64,000 bases of DNA from Ferrovibrio sp046297595. Its GTDB lineage: Bacteria > Pseudomonadota > Alphaproteobacteria > Ferrovibrionales > Ferrovibrionaceae. The DNA lies in assembly GCF_046297595.1 (NCBI RefSeq), contig NZ_JBKBHT010000009.1, forward strand, positions 62,001-126,000, in the 5' to 3' direction. Made by a program: the position numbers and the translations under genes. This document shows positions 7,212 through 13,555 of this stretch, piece after piece. The stretch's first letter is position 1. Each line of letters opens with the position of its first letter. The notes under the pieces were generated by a model, which was given only the letters and a program-made list of their open reading frames with translations, was not told where the DNA came from and did no database searches.

Positions 7212-7923
7212 CGCCGTCGTCTTCGTCGTCGTCGTCGCCCTTGATGCCGGAGGTTTCGTCTTCATCCTCCGGCAGCTCGTCGGCGGAGAAGCCTTCCTCT
7301 TCCTCGAAGCCGTAGCTGGAGGCAGTGCGCGAGCCGCCACTGACCAGCGAGATGATCTGCACGGCGTCGAGGTTCAGCTTCAGGCCGGCAGCGCCAGTGC
7401 CCGGGATGAAGTACGGCGAGGCGGAGAAGCTGACCTTACCTTCGGTGCCACCCCAAATCTGGATCGACTTGGTGATCTTCTGACCCTTGGCATCGAAGAT
7501 GTCCGGGCGGCGCTTCCACTTCTTGCCCTCCTTCGGGCCCTTCTTGTAGACGCCGCTGTGCTTCATCGCGAACTTGAACTCGATCTCGCCGGTCGGCTCT
7601 TCGGTTTCCTCATCGAGCAGCTCGGTGAAGAGGTCGTTGACCTTGACCTCCTTCAGCTTCTTGCGGGTTTCCGCCTTCAGCTCCTTGAACGCTTCCTTGC
7701 CCTTGGCCACAGCATCCTCGTGCAGCGGCTTCAGCTTGGCGAGGAACGCCTGCGTCTTCGGGTCGTCGAGCTTCAGGATCAGCTTGACGGAGAACTCGCC
7801 GTCCGGCTTCGGGTACTCGTCGGTGCCGAAGTCCGGCTCCGACAGCTTGGGGAATTTGAACACGCCTCGCGGCGACAGGAAGGAAGGAGCCTTGTCCTTC
7901 TTGTCCTTCTTGTTCTTTGCCAT
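7159..7923 (-). CDS. gp2.5-like single-stranded DNA-binding protein
   Basis: The 254-residue protein has a lysine-rich N terminus (MAKNKKDKKDK), a middle domain typical of T7 gp2.5-type SSB (GEFSVKLILKLDDP, FKFAMKHSGVYKKG, IQIWGGTEGKVSF), and a very acidic C terminus (GDDDDEDDGDEG... DDDDDEGDF). In T7 the acidic tail and its terminal phenylalanine bind primase-helicase and polymerase; here the last residue is also Phe. It therefore probably coordinates the replisome encoded further along the operon. A terminator hairpin lies just upstream (7943-7973). Confidence 0.9.
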   Translation of the reverse strand: MAKNKKDKKDKAPSFLSPRGVFKFPKLSEPDFGTDEYPKPDGEFSVKLILKLDDPKTQAFLAKLKPLHEDAVAKGKEAFKELKAETRKKLKEVKVNDLFTELLDEETEEPTGEIEFKFAMKHSGVYKKGPKEGKKWKRRPDIFDAKGQKITKSIQIWGGTEGKVSFSASPYFIPGTGAAGLKLNLDAVQIISLVSGGSRTASSYGFEEEEGFSADELPEDEDETSGIKGDDDDEDDGDEGASGSSDDDDDEGDF

Positions 7924-7942
7924 TGATGTCCTTCTGAAACGC

Positions 7943-7973
7943 AGAAAGACCCCGCCGATTTCTCAGCGGGGTC
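7943..7973 (-). terminator. Intrinsic terminator upstream of SSB
   Basis: On the minus strand GACCCCGC (7966-7973) and GCGGGGTC (7948-7955) form a perfect 8-bp stem with a 10-base loop, followed by TTTCTG. It sits between the small gene at 8000-8218 and SSB and may attenuate readthrough from the promoter at 8352-8381. Confidence 0.65.
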
Positions 7974-7999
7974 CAGCCAGGTGGATCTTGGAGGGGAGC

Positions 8000-8218
8000 T
8001 TAGATGGGCTTGCCGACGATGCTCGGCAGCGGGACGAACACGCTGTCGCTGGCGACAACCTCGCCGTCCTGCATCACGACCGTGCGATAGAGCCAGCCGC
8101 CCGGGACACGGAGCCGAGCAGTGCTGTCGCCGGCATTACCGAAGGGCGGCTCGAAATGGGCCACCGGCTCCCACTGGTGGTTACCGTTGCCGAGGTAAGT
8201 CTGCTTGGTCTTCGCCAT
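8000..8218 (-). CDS. Small unknown phage protein
   Basis: A 72-residue protein starting MAKTKQTYLGNGNHQW. I chose ATG 8218 over the longer frame to 8269 because the preceding 39-residue gene ends at 8220 and the spacing suits coupling. The sequence has a beta-rich pattern (ARLRVPGGWLYRTVVMQDGEVVASDSVFVPLP) that looks like a small compact beta domain. No family is recognised. It lies in the block of small genes between RNA polymerase and SSB, where T7-like phages keep host-takeover genes. Confidence 0.6.
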   Translation of the reverse strand: MAKTKQTYLGNGNHQWEPVAHFEPPFGNAGDSTARLRVPGGWLYRTVVMQDGEVVASDSVFVPLPSIVGKPI

Positions 8219-8219
8219 C

Positions 8220-8339
8220 TTATGCTCCGTGCTTTTCTTCGAGGGCCGCCACGTCAATGCCAGCGGCAAGCAAGCGAACGATCAGGTCGAGAGGAAGCGG
8301 TTCGCCGCGCTTCAACAGGATGATTGCCGTGGCGATCAT
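8220..8339 (-). CDS. 39-residue phage peptide behind promoter copy 2
   Basis: A short frame starts at ATG 8339, 9 bases after GGAG (CAGGAGCCCTTCG-ATG), and stops at TAA 8220-8222, directly before the next gene. The product is MIATAIILLKRGEPLP... followed by a helical, acidic end (AALEEKHGA). The phage-type promoter at 8352-8381 ends 12 bases upstream, so this is the first gene of its block. The strong ribosome site, fit between neighbours and immediate promoter support it as real despite its size. No function is recognised. Confidence 0.6.
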   Translation of the reverse strand: MIATAIILLKRGEPLPLDLIVRLLAAGIDVAALEEKHGA

Positions 8340-8351
8340 CGAAGGGCTCCT

Positions 8352-8381
8352 GCGTTTGGGTTGGTCTTAGCGGCAACCTTT
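8352..8381 (-). promoter_or_regulatory. Putative phage RNA polymerase promoter, copy 2
   Basis: The minus strand carries AAAGGTTGCCGCTAAGACC followed by AACCCAAACGC. The core GGTTGCCGCTAAGACC is identical to copy 4, and the downstream AACCCAAACGC is shared with copy 3. It lies in the gap between two small genes and points at the 39-residue gene. Confidence 0.75.
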
Positions 8382-8394
8382 CGGTCGCCCGGCG

Positions 8395-8649
8395 TCACAG
8401 CTCGTGACGGATGTACTCGCGGACTGCTGTGTACTCGGGGCGCTTGCCCTCGCCGTCGTTGATCATGTTCTTGACGGCGGTGAACACGTCCTGCGCGGGG
8501 ATGCCCCAATGCTCGGACAGCCCGAGGAAGACGACGGCAGCCGCAGCCATCTGCACATGCGGCTGGTGAAGCTGGAGCCGGTCGATCACCGACATGGCGG
8601 CGATGCCGACATCCTTCAGGTTGGCGTTGTTGAACAGATCACGGTTCAC
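8395..8649 (-). CDS. Small unknown phage protein
   Basis: An 84-residue protein, MNRDLFNNANLKDVGI, largely helical by composition, with a hydrophobic central stretch (VQMAAAAVVFLGLSEHWG) and a polar end (GEGKRPEYTAVREYIRHEL). The start overlaps the stop of the upstream small gene by 11 bases. The last base lies just before promoter copy 2. No family is recognised. It belongs to the early small-gene block. Confidence 0.6.
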   Translation of the reverse strand: MNRDLFNNANLKDVGIAAMSVIDRLQLHQPHVQMAAAAVVFLGLSEHWGIPAQDVFTAVKNMINDGEGKRPEYTAVREYIRHEL

Positions 8650-8881
8650 GATTGCGCTCCATGTCGCGGATGATCTGCGCCGGGCTTCGGCGGAGCTTCA
8701 CCTTGGCCGGTGGGTTCGTCTTCGCCGCCACCTCGTGCGCGATCAGGTTGACCATTTCGGAAATGTCGTTGGCGATCATCGTCTCGCCCGGGTTCTGGCG
8801 AGCGAAGTCTTCGCCCTTGCGGATCACGAGGCCGTTCTCAGCCTCGTAAATCTGGAAGGTCTGAATGTGCTTCACTGGCAT
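8639..8881 (-). CDS. Small unknown phage protein
   Basis: An 80-residue protein starting MPVKHIQTFQIYEAENG with a basic C-terminal third (KVKLRRSPAQIIRDMERNREP). It overlaps both its upstream neighbour (10 bases) and downstream neighbour (11 bases), the usual packing for a phage operon. No motif is recognised. The first half looks like short beta strands and the rest like helices. Confidence 0.6.
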   Translation of the reverse strand: MPVKHIQTFQIYEAENGLVIRKGEDFARQNPGETMIANDISEMVNLIAHEVAAKTNPPAKVKLRRSPAQIIRDMERNREP

Positions 8882-9138
8882 GTTCCTCTGAGGGCTTCCG
8901 AGACACGCCCCGGGTTGACATTGAAGACCCGGGCCATCTCGTATTGGGGGACATCGGGGTTGAGCGCAGCGTACTGCCGGATGGTCTGTGCCAGTTGCGG
9001 CGTCATCGGCTGCGCCACACGCGGCGGGCGCTTCCCTGACGACCGCCGCTTCAATTCATCGGCCAGCACCTCCAGCTCCGGGATGCCGTGCAGGATTGCC
9101 AGCAGTTGCAGGCGCTCACGAATTTCCGGGATACGCAT
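8872..9138 (-). CDS. Small phage protein with HTH-like C-terminal region
   Basis: An 88-residue protein. Residues about 50-88 (LAQTIRQYAALNPDVPQYEMARVFNVNPGRVSEALRG, read here as two helices around VPQYEMARVFNV and a recognition helix GRVSEALRG) resemble a helix-turn-helix: a first helix QTIRQYAAL, then YEMARVFNV, turn NPG, then RVSEAL. The N-terminal half is helical (RERLQLLAILHGIPELEVLADEL) followed by a basic linker. It could be a small regulator made early after RNA polymerase. The family is not identified. Confidence 0.6.
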   Translation of the reverse strand: MRIPEIRERLQLLAILHGIPELEVLADELKRRSSGKRPPRVAQPMTPQLAQTIRQYAALNPDVPQYEMARVFNVNPGRVSEALRGTCQ

Positions 9139-9141
9139 GGC

Positions 9142-9342
9142 TCACCCCCGCTTCCGGTTGCGGCCCTTGCGGCGGCGCTCCTGCCTCTTCGGCTGGCGCT
9201 CGTCAGCGAAGGCTTTGACGAAGGCGCGGCGGAAGTTGAACCGCTGCTCCTTGTCCATGGCGTTGCGGTCGAATACCCGACCGTCCACGGTGACCGTGTT
9301 GATGCCGGCCCCGTAGCGGATGACGACTGTTGCGTTCCTCAT
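9142..9342 (-). CDS. Small basic unknown phage protein
   Basis: A 66-residue protein beginning MRNATVVIRYGAGINTV. ATG 9342 is preferred because GGAGG lies 6 bases upstream; a GTG two codons earlier would overlap that ribosome site. The last 20 residues are strongly basic (RQPKRQERRRKGRNRKRG, 18 shown), suggesting nucleic acid binding. It is the first gene after promoter copy 3 (9359-9389). No family is recognised. Confidence 0.6.
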   Translation of the reverse strand: MRNATVVIRYGAGINTVTVDGRVFDRNAMDKEQRFNFRRAFVKAFADERQPKRQERRRKGRNRKRG

Positions 9343-9358
9343 GTCCACCTCCGTGGTG

Positions 9359-9389
9359 CGTTTGGGTTGGTCTTAGTGGCAACCAATTC
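9359..9389 (-). promoter_or_regulatory. Putative phage RNA polymerase promoter, copy 3
   Basis: The minus strand reads AATTGGTTGCCACTAAGACC and then AACCCAAACGC, the fullest match among the copies and the one with the SP6-like CACTA. It directly abuts the hairpin that follows the RNA polymerase gene, so transcription started here would begin the next block cleanly. Confidence 0.78.
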
Positions 9390-9412
9390 CCCGGACCTGT
9401 TAGCCCGGGGAA
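9387..9412 (-). terminator. Hairpin following phage RNA polymerase gene
   Basis: TTCCCCGG (minus strand, 9405-9412) pairs perfectly with CCGGGGAA (9387-9394) around a 10-base loop. The run after the stem is only TTGG, so it is a weak intrinsic terminator by sequence. Its position right behind the RNA polymerase gene matches the early terminator seen in T7. It shares bases with promoter copy 3. Confidence 0.5.
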
Positions 9413-9432
9413 CTGTTCAACTTGTCGAAAGG

Positions 9433-11883
9433 TCAGGCAAAGAAAAAGTCGGACTCCAGCACCTGGCGAATGTCCAACTCGCCCTTGTCCGGGATCGGCG
9501 GCAGCTTCTCCCGGCGCTCGTCGGAGAGCATGTCGAGGATGTTCTGGCGGAAGTCTTCCAGCACATCGTGGTTCTCGTACAGCTCCACGAACGCAGCCCG
9601 CAGGCACTGACCGAGCAGGTCGGTGTGCGCCGCCAAGGTGCCGTAGCTGTCATGCACCATGGCGAAGCTCGTGATCCCCTGCTCCCGAGCCTTGGTCACG
9701 CAACCCACCAGCGCCGCAGCGTCGAGGCTGTGGACGAAGTTGGGCGCGATCCCGCTGGCTTGGTCCGCCTCGCTGATCTTGTCCACCTGCTCATGGAGCC
9801 GGAGGTAGACCAGCGATCCGTTCAGCCGGGTCTTCACCCGCCGCTCGGTCACATCCCAATACGCCTGCTGCACCGGGAACCCGGACGGCACCCGCCAAGT
9901 GATGGGCAGTCCTTCCTTGGCAGCGAGCCGGGCTGCCTTCTGCAACCAGCTCATTGCCTCGCGGGCGGCGATGACCACCTCACCGATGGACTGCCAGATC
10001 AGCTTGGACAGGTACACCGTAGCCTCGCGCACGCGCTCCCCGAAGATGCGCTCGGGGTTGCCGTTGGTCTTCTCGTCCACGGCAGCCGCGACGTACTTGA
10101 GGCAGGCCATGTAGGTGCCGCCGTAGGGCAGCACCATCACGGGGCGCTTGGTGATCTTCCGGTCCACGCCGAAGTCCAGCCAGAGCTTCGCCAGCTCCGT
10201 CTCCTTTCCGTTACTCGAAAGGTCGCGCCGCAGTTTGTCCATCACCTTGTCTGCCACCCGCTGGTAGATGTCTTCGGGCCGGTCGGAAGGCAGGAGGTTG
10301 ACGGCTGCGCCGCCGACAGGATCACGCAGCATGGCGCTGAAGTGTTGCAGGCCATTGCACGAGCCATCCATGGCGATGGGCAGCGACGACACATAGCCGA
10401 AGCCCTGCTCCTGAAAGCCTGCCCACTCGAAGCAGGCGGCGAGGAACTGGAACGGCTTGTCCGCCTCGGTCCACCACAGGTTCGCCAGCGGATCGGCAGC
10501 GCAGGACAGGATCAGGTCTTCGTGTTCCTCGACCCACGCGATGCGGTCTGCGAGCGCGGCCTTGTCATAGCCATAGGTGTTGGCGCAGTGGATCGCCAGC
10601 CAGCCGGCAGCCACGCCGTCTTCGATGGGCGCACCATGGGCGAACGTCAGCAGCCCTTTCGCCAGGTCGTTACCCTGCGGGTTGAGCAGCAGCGGCACCG
10701 CGTAGATGCGACCACGGAAGTCGAGCTGGTAGGGGAAGTACAGGGCTTCCTCCTTCTCAAACTCTTCCGCGATGCTGATGATCTTGTTGGTCTGGATGCG
10801 CTGGCTGAACTGCTTGGCGTTCACCTGATACACCTTGGCAGCAGCACGACGCCACTCCTTCCGCGCCTCTTCGTTGGTTTCGATGTCGGCGGGCTTGGCC
10901 GGAATGTCCTGCACGTCACGGGCTGGCAGGCCAGCGACGGTCGCGCCGCGATCCCACAGGGCACGGGCGACATCCAGCACGCGGGTGTTGATCCGCCATG
11001 CGGTGTCCTGCAATGCGTTCACTGCACCATAGACCTCCGGCATGTCGATGTGCTTCAGCTCTTCGAGATAGCCCCGGCTCCGGGTCTTCACGAGGGTCAG
11101 CGGCGGGACCGAGTTGGTCCAGTAGCCGCCGCCGAACGGGCCGGTCCACGGCTTCGGGCGCATGACGCATGGCAGGTAGACCGGCATCATCAGCTCCGAC
11201 CGGGCGTTGCGCTCGGAGAGCAGGTTGATGGCCTCGTCGGTGGCAGTCACGAAGGGCTGCGTGTTGTTCTTGCCGAGGGTCTTGTAATAGACCCGGACGA
11301 TCCCGGTGCTTTCCATCAGCAGCTCGATCAGCTTGATGCCGAGGTGCAGACGGTCAGTCTCCGGCCACGTCTTCCACTCGACCTCGGCCTTGTTCATGGC
11401 ATGCACCAGCACGGTGTGCTGGTGATCCCGGGACTGGCCCCGCTTGTCGAGGTCGGCCTTGATCTTGGCGAACAGGGCACCCTTCTCCGCCTCGAACTTC
11501 TCGAACCGGGCTTCGTACTCGATGGTCCGGGAGACGTGCATCGCCGCCGACCGAAGGGTCTGCATCTTGGACAGGCTGTCGATCACCGACTTGGCGGTGA
11601 GGTAGGCAACCATGGTCGGGTCCATGTTGGCGATGTACTTGTAGGCGAGGTGCCTGCGCCCGGCCTTGCCGGAGTTGGCAGCGGCCACGAAGTCAGCGAT
11701 GGCCTTCGAGAGGGGCGCGACCACCTGCTTCAGCAGGCCCATGCCGGCACCGACCTCGGACTCCCGGCCATTCTCCTTCGCCTTGGCGAGGGCGGCACGG
11801 AAGCGCTCCGCTCCGAGGCCCTGCATCTTCCTCTCAAGGTCAGCCTGACGGTTCCACAGAACGATGTCCTGTAGGTTATCCAT
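9433..11883 (-). CDS. T7-like single-subunit DNA-dependent RNA polymerase
   Basis: This 816-residue enzyme transcribes the phage genes from phage-specific promoters. Key elements are present: DGSCNGLQHFSAM (catalytic Asp), KRPVMVLPYGG (catalytic Lys and the Tyr of the YG motif), the palm motif MVHDSYGT (Asp near residue 745), GIAPNFVHSLDA, and a C-terminal foot ending DFFFA, as T7 ends in FAFA. T7 RNA polymerase is 883 residues. ATG 11883 is chosen because AGAGGGAG lies upstream; the frame continues to 11925 without a better site. The specificity-loop region (RVPSGFPVQQAYWDVTER) differs from T7, in line with the different promoter sequence. Promoter copies 4 and 5 lie upstream. Confidence 0.96.
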   Translation of the reverse strand: MDNLQDIVLWNRQADLERKMQGLGAERFRAALAKAKENGRESEVGAGMGLLKQVVAPLSKAIADFVAAANSGKAGRRHLAYKYIANMDPTMVAYLTAKSVIDSLSKMQTLRSAAMHVSRTIEYEARFEKFEAEKGALFAKIKADLDKRGQSRDHQHTVLVHAMNKAEVEWKTWPETDRLHLGIKLIELLMESTGIVRVYYKTLGKNNTQPFVTATDEAINLLSERNARSELMMPVYLPCVMRPKPWTGPFGGGYWTNSVPPLTLVKTRSRGYLEELKHIDMPEVYGAVNALQDTAWRINTRVLDVARALWDRGATVAGLPARDVQDIPAKPADIETNEEARKEWRRAAAKVYQVNAKQFSQRIQTNKIISIAEEFEKEEALYFPYQLDFRGRIYAVPLLLNPQGNDLAKGLLTFAHGAPIEDGVAAGWLAIHCANTYGYDKAALADRIAWVEEHEDLILSCAADPLANLWWTEADKPFQFLAACFEWAGFQEQGFGYVSSLPIAMDGSCNGLQHFSAMLRDPVGGAAVNLLPSDRPEDIYQRVADKVMDKLRRDLSSNGKETELAKLWLDFGVDRKITKRPVMVLPYGGTYMACLKYVAAAVDEKTNGNPERIFGERVREATVYLSKLIWQSIGEVVIAAREAMSWLQKAARLAAKEGLPITWRVPSGFPVQQAYWDVTERRVKTRLNGSLVYLRLHEQVDKISEADQASGIAPNFVHSLDAAALVGCVTKAREQGITSFAMVHDSYGTLAAHTDLLGQCLRAAFVELYENHDVLEDFRQNILDMLSDERREKLPPIPDKGELDIRQVLESDFFFA

Positions 11884-11903
11884 TTCTATTACTCCCTCTG
11901 AAT

Positions 11904-11931
11904 GACCCCTCGGTCTTAGCGGCAACCCAAT
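11904..11931 (-). promoter_or_regulatory. Putative phage RNA polymerase promoter, copy 4
   Basis: The minus strand has ATTGGGTTGCCGCTAAGACC followed by GAGGGGTC. The core is identical to copy 2, but the downstream part differs. It lies about 21 bases before the RNA polymerase start, so it could give the polymerase positive control of its own gene. Confidence 0.7.
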
Positions 11932-11940
11932 GGGGGCCCG

Positions 11941-11971
11941 GCGTTTGGGCTGCTCTATGCGGCAACCTATT
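11941..11971 (-). promoter_or_regulatory. Putative phage RNA polymerase promoter, copy 5 (degenerate)
   Basis: The minus strand has AATAGGTTGCCGCATAGAGC followed by AGCCCAAACGC. It keeps GGTTGCCGC and the CCCAAACGC tail of copies 2 and 3 but reads CATAGAGC in place of CTAAGACC, so it may be weaker. It forms a tandem with copy 4. Confidence 0.5.
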
Positions 11972-12060
11972 GGCGGTCGCGCTGTGTTCGCGTCTGTGAC
12001 GCTGTGACGGTCACAAATGGGGTGGGACGCAATGTCCGTTCCTCAAGTCGAACGGACGGG
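11972..12060. repeat. Inverted-repeat-rich phage intergenic region
   Basis: Two perfect palindromes lie here. TGTGAC-G-GTCACA is at 12003-12015, with a partial direct repeat of GTGACGCTGTGAC before it. GTCCGTTC and GAACGGAC (12034-12041 and 12050-12057) flank an 8-base spacer. The first looks like a dimeric regulator site and the second like an operator or hairpin. No convincing host promoter was identified, though early transcription of the polymerase must start near here. Confidence 0.5.
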
Positions 12061-12103
12061 AAAAACAAAAACCCCCGAGAAATCTCTTCGATCTCTCGGG
12101 GGT
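12061..12103 (-). terminator. Strong intrinsic terminator at the tRNA/phage junction
   Basis: On the minus strand ACCCCCGAGA (12094-12103 complement) pairs with TCTCGGGGGT (12071-12080 complement), followed by TTTTGTTTTT. The stem is 10 bp and perfect. It lies downstream of the interrupted tRNA-Leu and would stop host transcription entering the phage from the tRNA promoter. Confidence 0.85.
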
Positions 12104-12107
12104 TTGG

Positions 12108-12150
12108 GAAAGTTTCGCCTAGTTGAAACGATAAGCGGCGGATTTTGAGT
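12108..12150. other. Probable prophage attachment junction in tRNA-Leu
   Basis: tRNA-like sequence ends at the anticodon loop (about 12143) and is replaced by unrelated sequence that cannot form the 3' anticodon stem, T arm or acceptor strand. Just beyond is an inverted repeat GTTTC-N8-GAAAC (12112-12116 and 12125-12129), which could be a recombinase core or arm site. The other junction is outside the window, so the duplicated core cannot be defined. Confidence 0.5.
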
Positions 12151-12181
12151 CTGTCGCGTCTACCAATTCCACCACTGGGGC
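12143..12181 (-). tRNA. tRNA-Leu(CAA), 5' half only
   Basis: From 12181 the minus strand gives acceptor GCCCCAG, TG, a leucine-type D arm (GTGGAATTGGTAGACGC), the 5' anticodon stem ACAGA and loop CTCAAAA with anticodon CAA (12145-12147). The matching 3' stem would be TCTGT, but TCCGC follows; no TTCRANY T loop with its stem and no CTGGGGC-CCA end is found in the next 90 bases. The gene is therefore interrupted at the anticodon loop, presumably by integration of the adjacent phage. Whether a working copy is rebuilt at the far junction cannot be seen. Confidence 0.7.
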
Positions 12182-12444
12182 CGACAAACCGCTGCCGGTT
12201 TGCGGCGCGGATATTACCCAAGCAGCCGGCTTAATCAACCGCCGGACCAGCGGAAGCGCCTGCCGGCCCGCCCGACCATGAAATTATTTTCCCTGAAAAA
12301 TCAGCCCAAAAACCTTATCCCTGGACCAGGCATCCCCAACTTTGCGCGCTATTCGCACGAATGTACGGAAAGGGCTTACCCTGTGCTTTGCGTCGGGCTA
12401 CATTAATATTGTTGGACATCCAATAAACACCCTAGGGAGGGAAA
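12182..12444. other. Intergenic region upstream of araC-family gene
   Basis: No convincing gene was found. It must hold the outward promoter of tRNA-Leu and the promoter of the AraC-type gene. A short palindrome TTGGA-CA-TCCAA lies at 12412-12423, about 20 bases before the start codon, and could be an operator. Confidence 0.4.
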
Positions 12445-13440
12445 GTGGGCGCGCTCTCGGTCGTCTCGACCGCGGAAGTGGCACCGGCGGAACGGCTGGC
12501 GCTGTGGGGCGATTTCGTCTGGCGCCATATCGGCCGCCTGCAATTCGACACCTTTGGCGACAGACGATTCGATGGCCGCCTGGAGATCGGCGATCTCGGC
12601 GGCCTCAAAATGCTCGATATCAAGGCCAGCCGGCATCGCGTGGTGCGCACGAACACCCTGATCCGCCAGGACGACCGCGGCTATGTGAAGATCGTCGCGC
12701 AGATCGAAGGCTCGGCCTGCTTCGAACAGAATGGCCGCAAGGTCGTACTCTCGCCCGGCGAATGGAGCATCTACGACACCACACGCTCCTATATCGTTTC
12801 CAATCCCGAGGCGATCCGCCAGCATGCCGTGCTGCTGCCGCGCGACCGCCTCACCCGCCTTGGCCTCGACCTCGACAATCTGGTGGTGCGGCGGTTTTCC
12901 GGCCGCAACGGCGTGGGCCGTCTGGCCTATGATTTCCTTGCCTCCGCCTTCGCCGAGATGCCGGCCGTTACCGCAGGCAGCGACGGCAACGACATGGCCG
13001 AAACCATGTCGCACCTGGTGCGCCTGGCCGCTTTCGACCATATGGGCAACAGCACGGACATCGCCCTGCGCGAGACCACGCGAGACCGCGTGAAGGCCTA
13101 TATCGACGCGCATCTGCATGATCCGATGCTGTCGCTGGACCGCATCGCTGCGGCAATCGGCTGTTCGAAGCGCTATCTGCACAAGCTGTTCGCCGATGAA
13201 GAGGAAACCCTGAACAGCCATATCTGGCAGGCGCGGCTGGAACGCATCCGCCAGGATCTGGCCCATCCGGCCATGCGGAACCGCTCGATCACCGAAATCG
13301 CCTTCGCCTGGGGCTTCAACTCCTCGACCCATTTCAGCCGCAGCTTCCGCGAACGGTTTGGGGTCACCCCCCGCAGCTACCGCGCCATGGCCCATGGCGA
13401 CAGCCATTACTGGCTCCGGCTGGCCGACACCGCCGAATAA
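12445..13440 (+). CDS. AraC/XylS-family transcriptional regulator
   Basis: The 331-residue regulator starts at GTG 12445, 4 bases after GGGAGGG. Residues 1-180 are an AraC_binding_2-like sensor domain (as in NphR/FeaR), with the motif LSPGEWSIYDTTRSY. The C-terminal 100 residues form the double helix-turn-helix: SLDRIAAAIGCSKRYLHKLF, then ITEIAFAWGFNSSTHFSRSF and a final RFGVTPRSYR. The ligand is not predictable. It stands alone beside the phage junction, and its target genes are not obvious; the downstream DedA gene begins 115 bases later and may be separate. Confidence 0.92.
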   Translation: MGALSVVSTAEVAPAERLALWGDFVWRHIGRLQFDTFGDRRFDGRLEIGDLGGLKMLDIKASRHRVVRTNTLIRQDDRGYVKIVAQIEGSACFEQNGRKVVLSPGEWSIYDTTRSYIVSNPEAIRQHAVLLPRDRLTRLGLDLDNLVVRRFSGRNGVGRLAYDFLASAFAEMPAVTAGSDGNDMAETMSHLVRLAAFDHMGNSTDIALRETTRDRVKAYIDAHLHDPMLSLDRIAAAIGCSKRYLHKLFADEEETLNSHIWQARLERIRQDLAHPAMRNRSITEIAFAWGFNSSTHFSRSFRERFGVTPRSYRAMAHGDSHYWLRLADTAE

Positions 13441-13555
13441 AGACCAAGAAAACACAGTCTTGTCATTGCCCTGCGGGGGCGGGGCGCATGGACAAGCCTT
13501 AGTACCTGCGCCATACACTTCGGCATTCCGACCGTGGCTGGAGCCCCGTTAAGCC

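Noticed and set aside
9088..11874. 928-codon open frame on the plus strand opposite the RNA polymerase gene
   Set aside because: It mirrors a well-supported T7-like polymerase and has no recognisable domain; long antisense frames are expected in GC-rich coding DNA.
12111..12181. Group I intron in tRNA-Leu
   Set aside because: The anticodon-loop position is right, but no intron core elements are recognised, and a terminator and phage promoters follow directly instead of a 3' exon.
1..12181. Integrase gene in the phage region
   Set aside because: None of the frames here carries tyrosine- or serine-recombinase motifs; it would have to lie to the left of the window.
12200..12406. 68-codon plus-strand frame upstream of the AraC gene
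   Set aside because: No ribosome site before either ATG and the start overlaps the tRNA promoter region.
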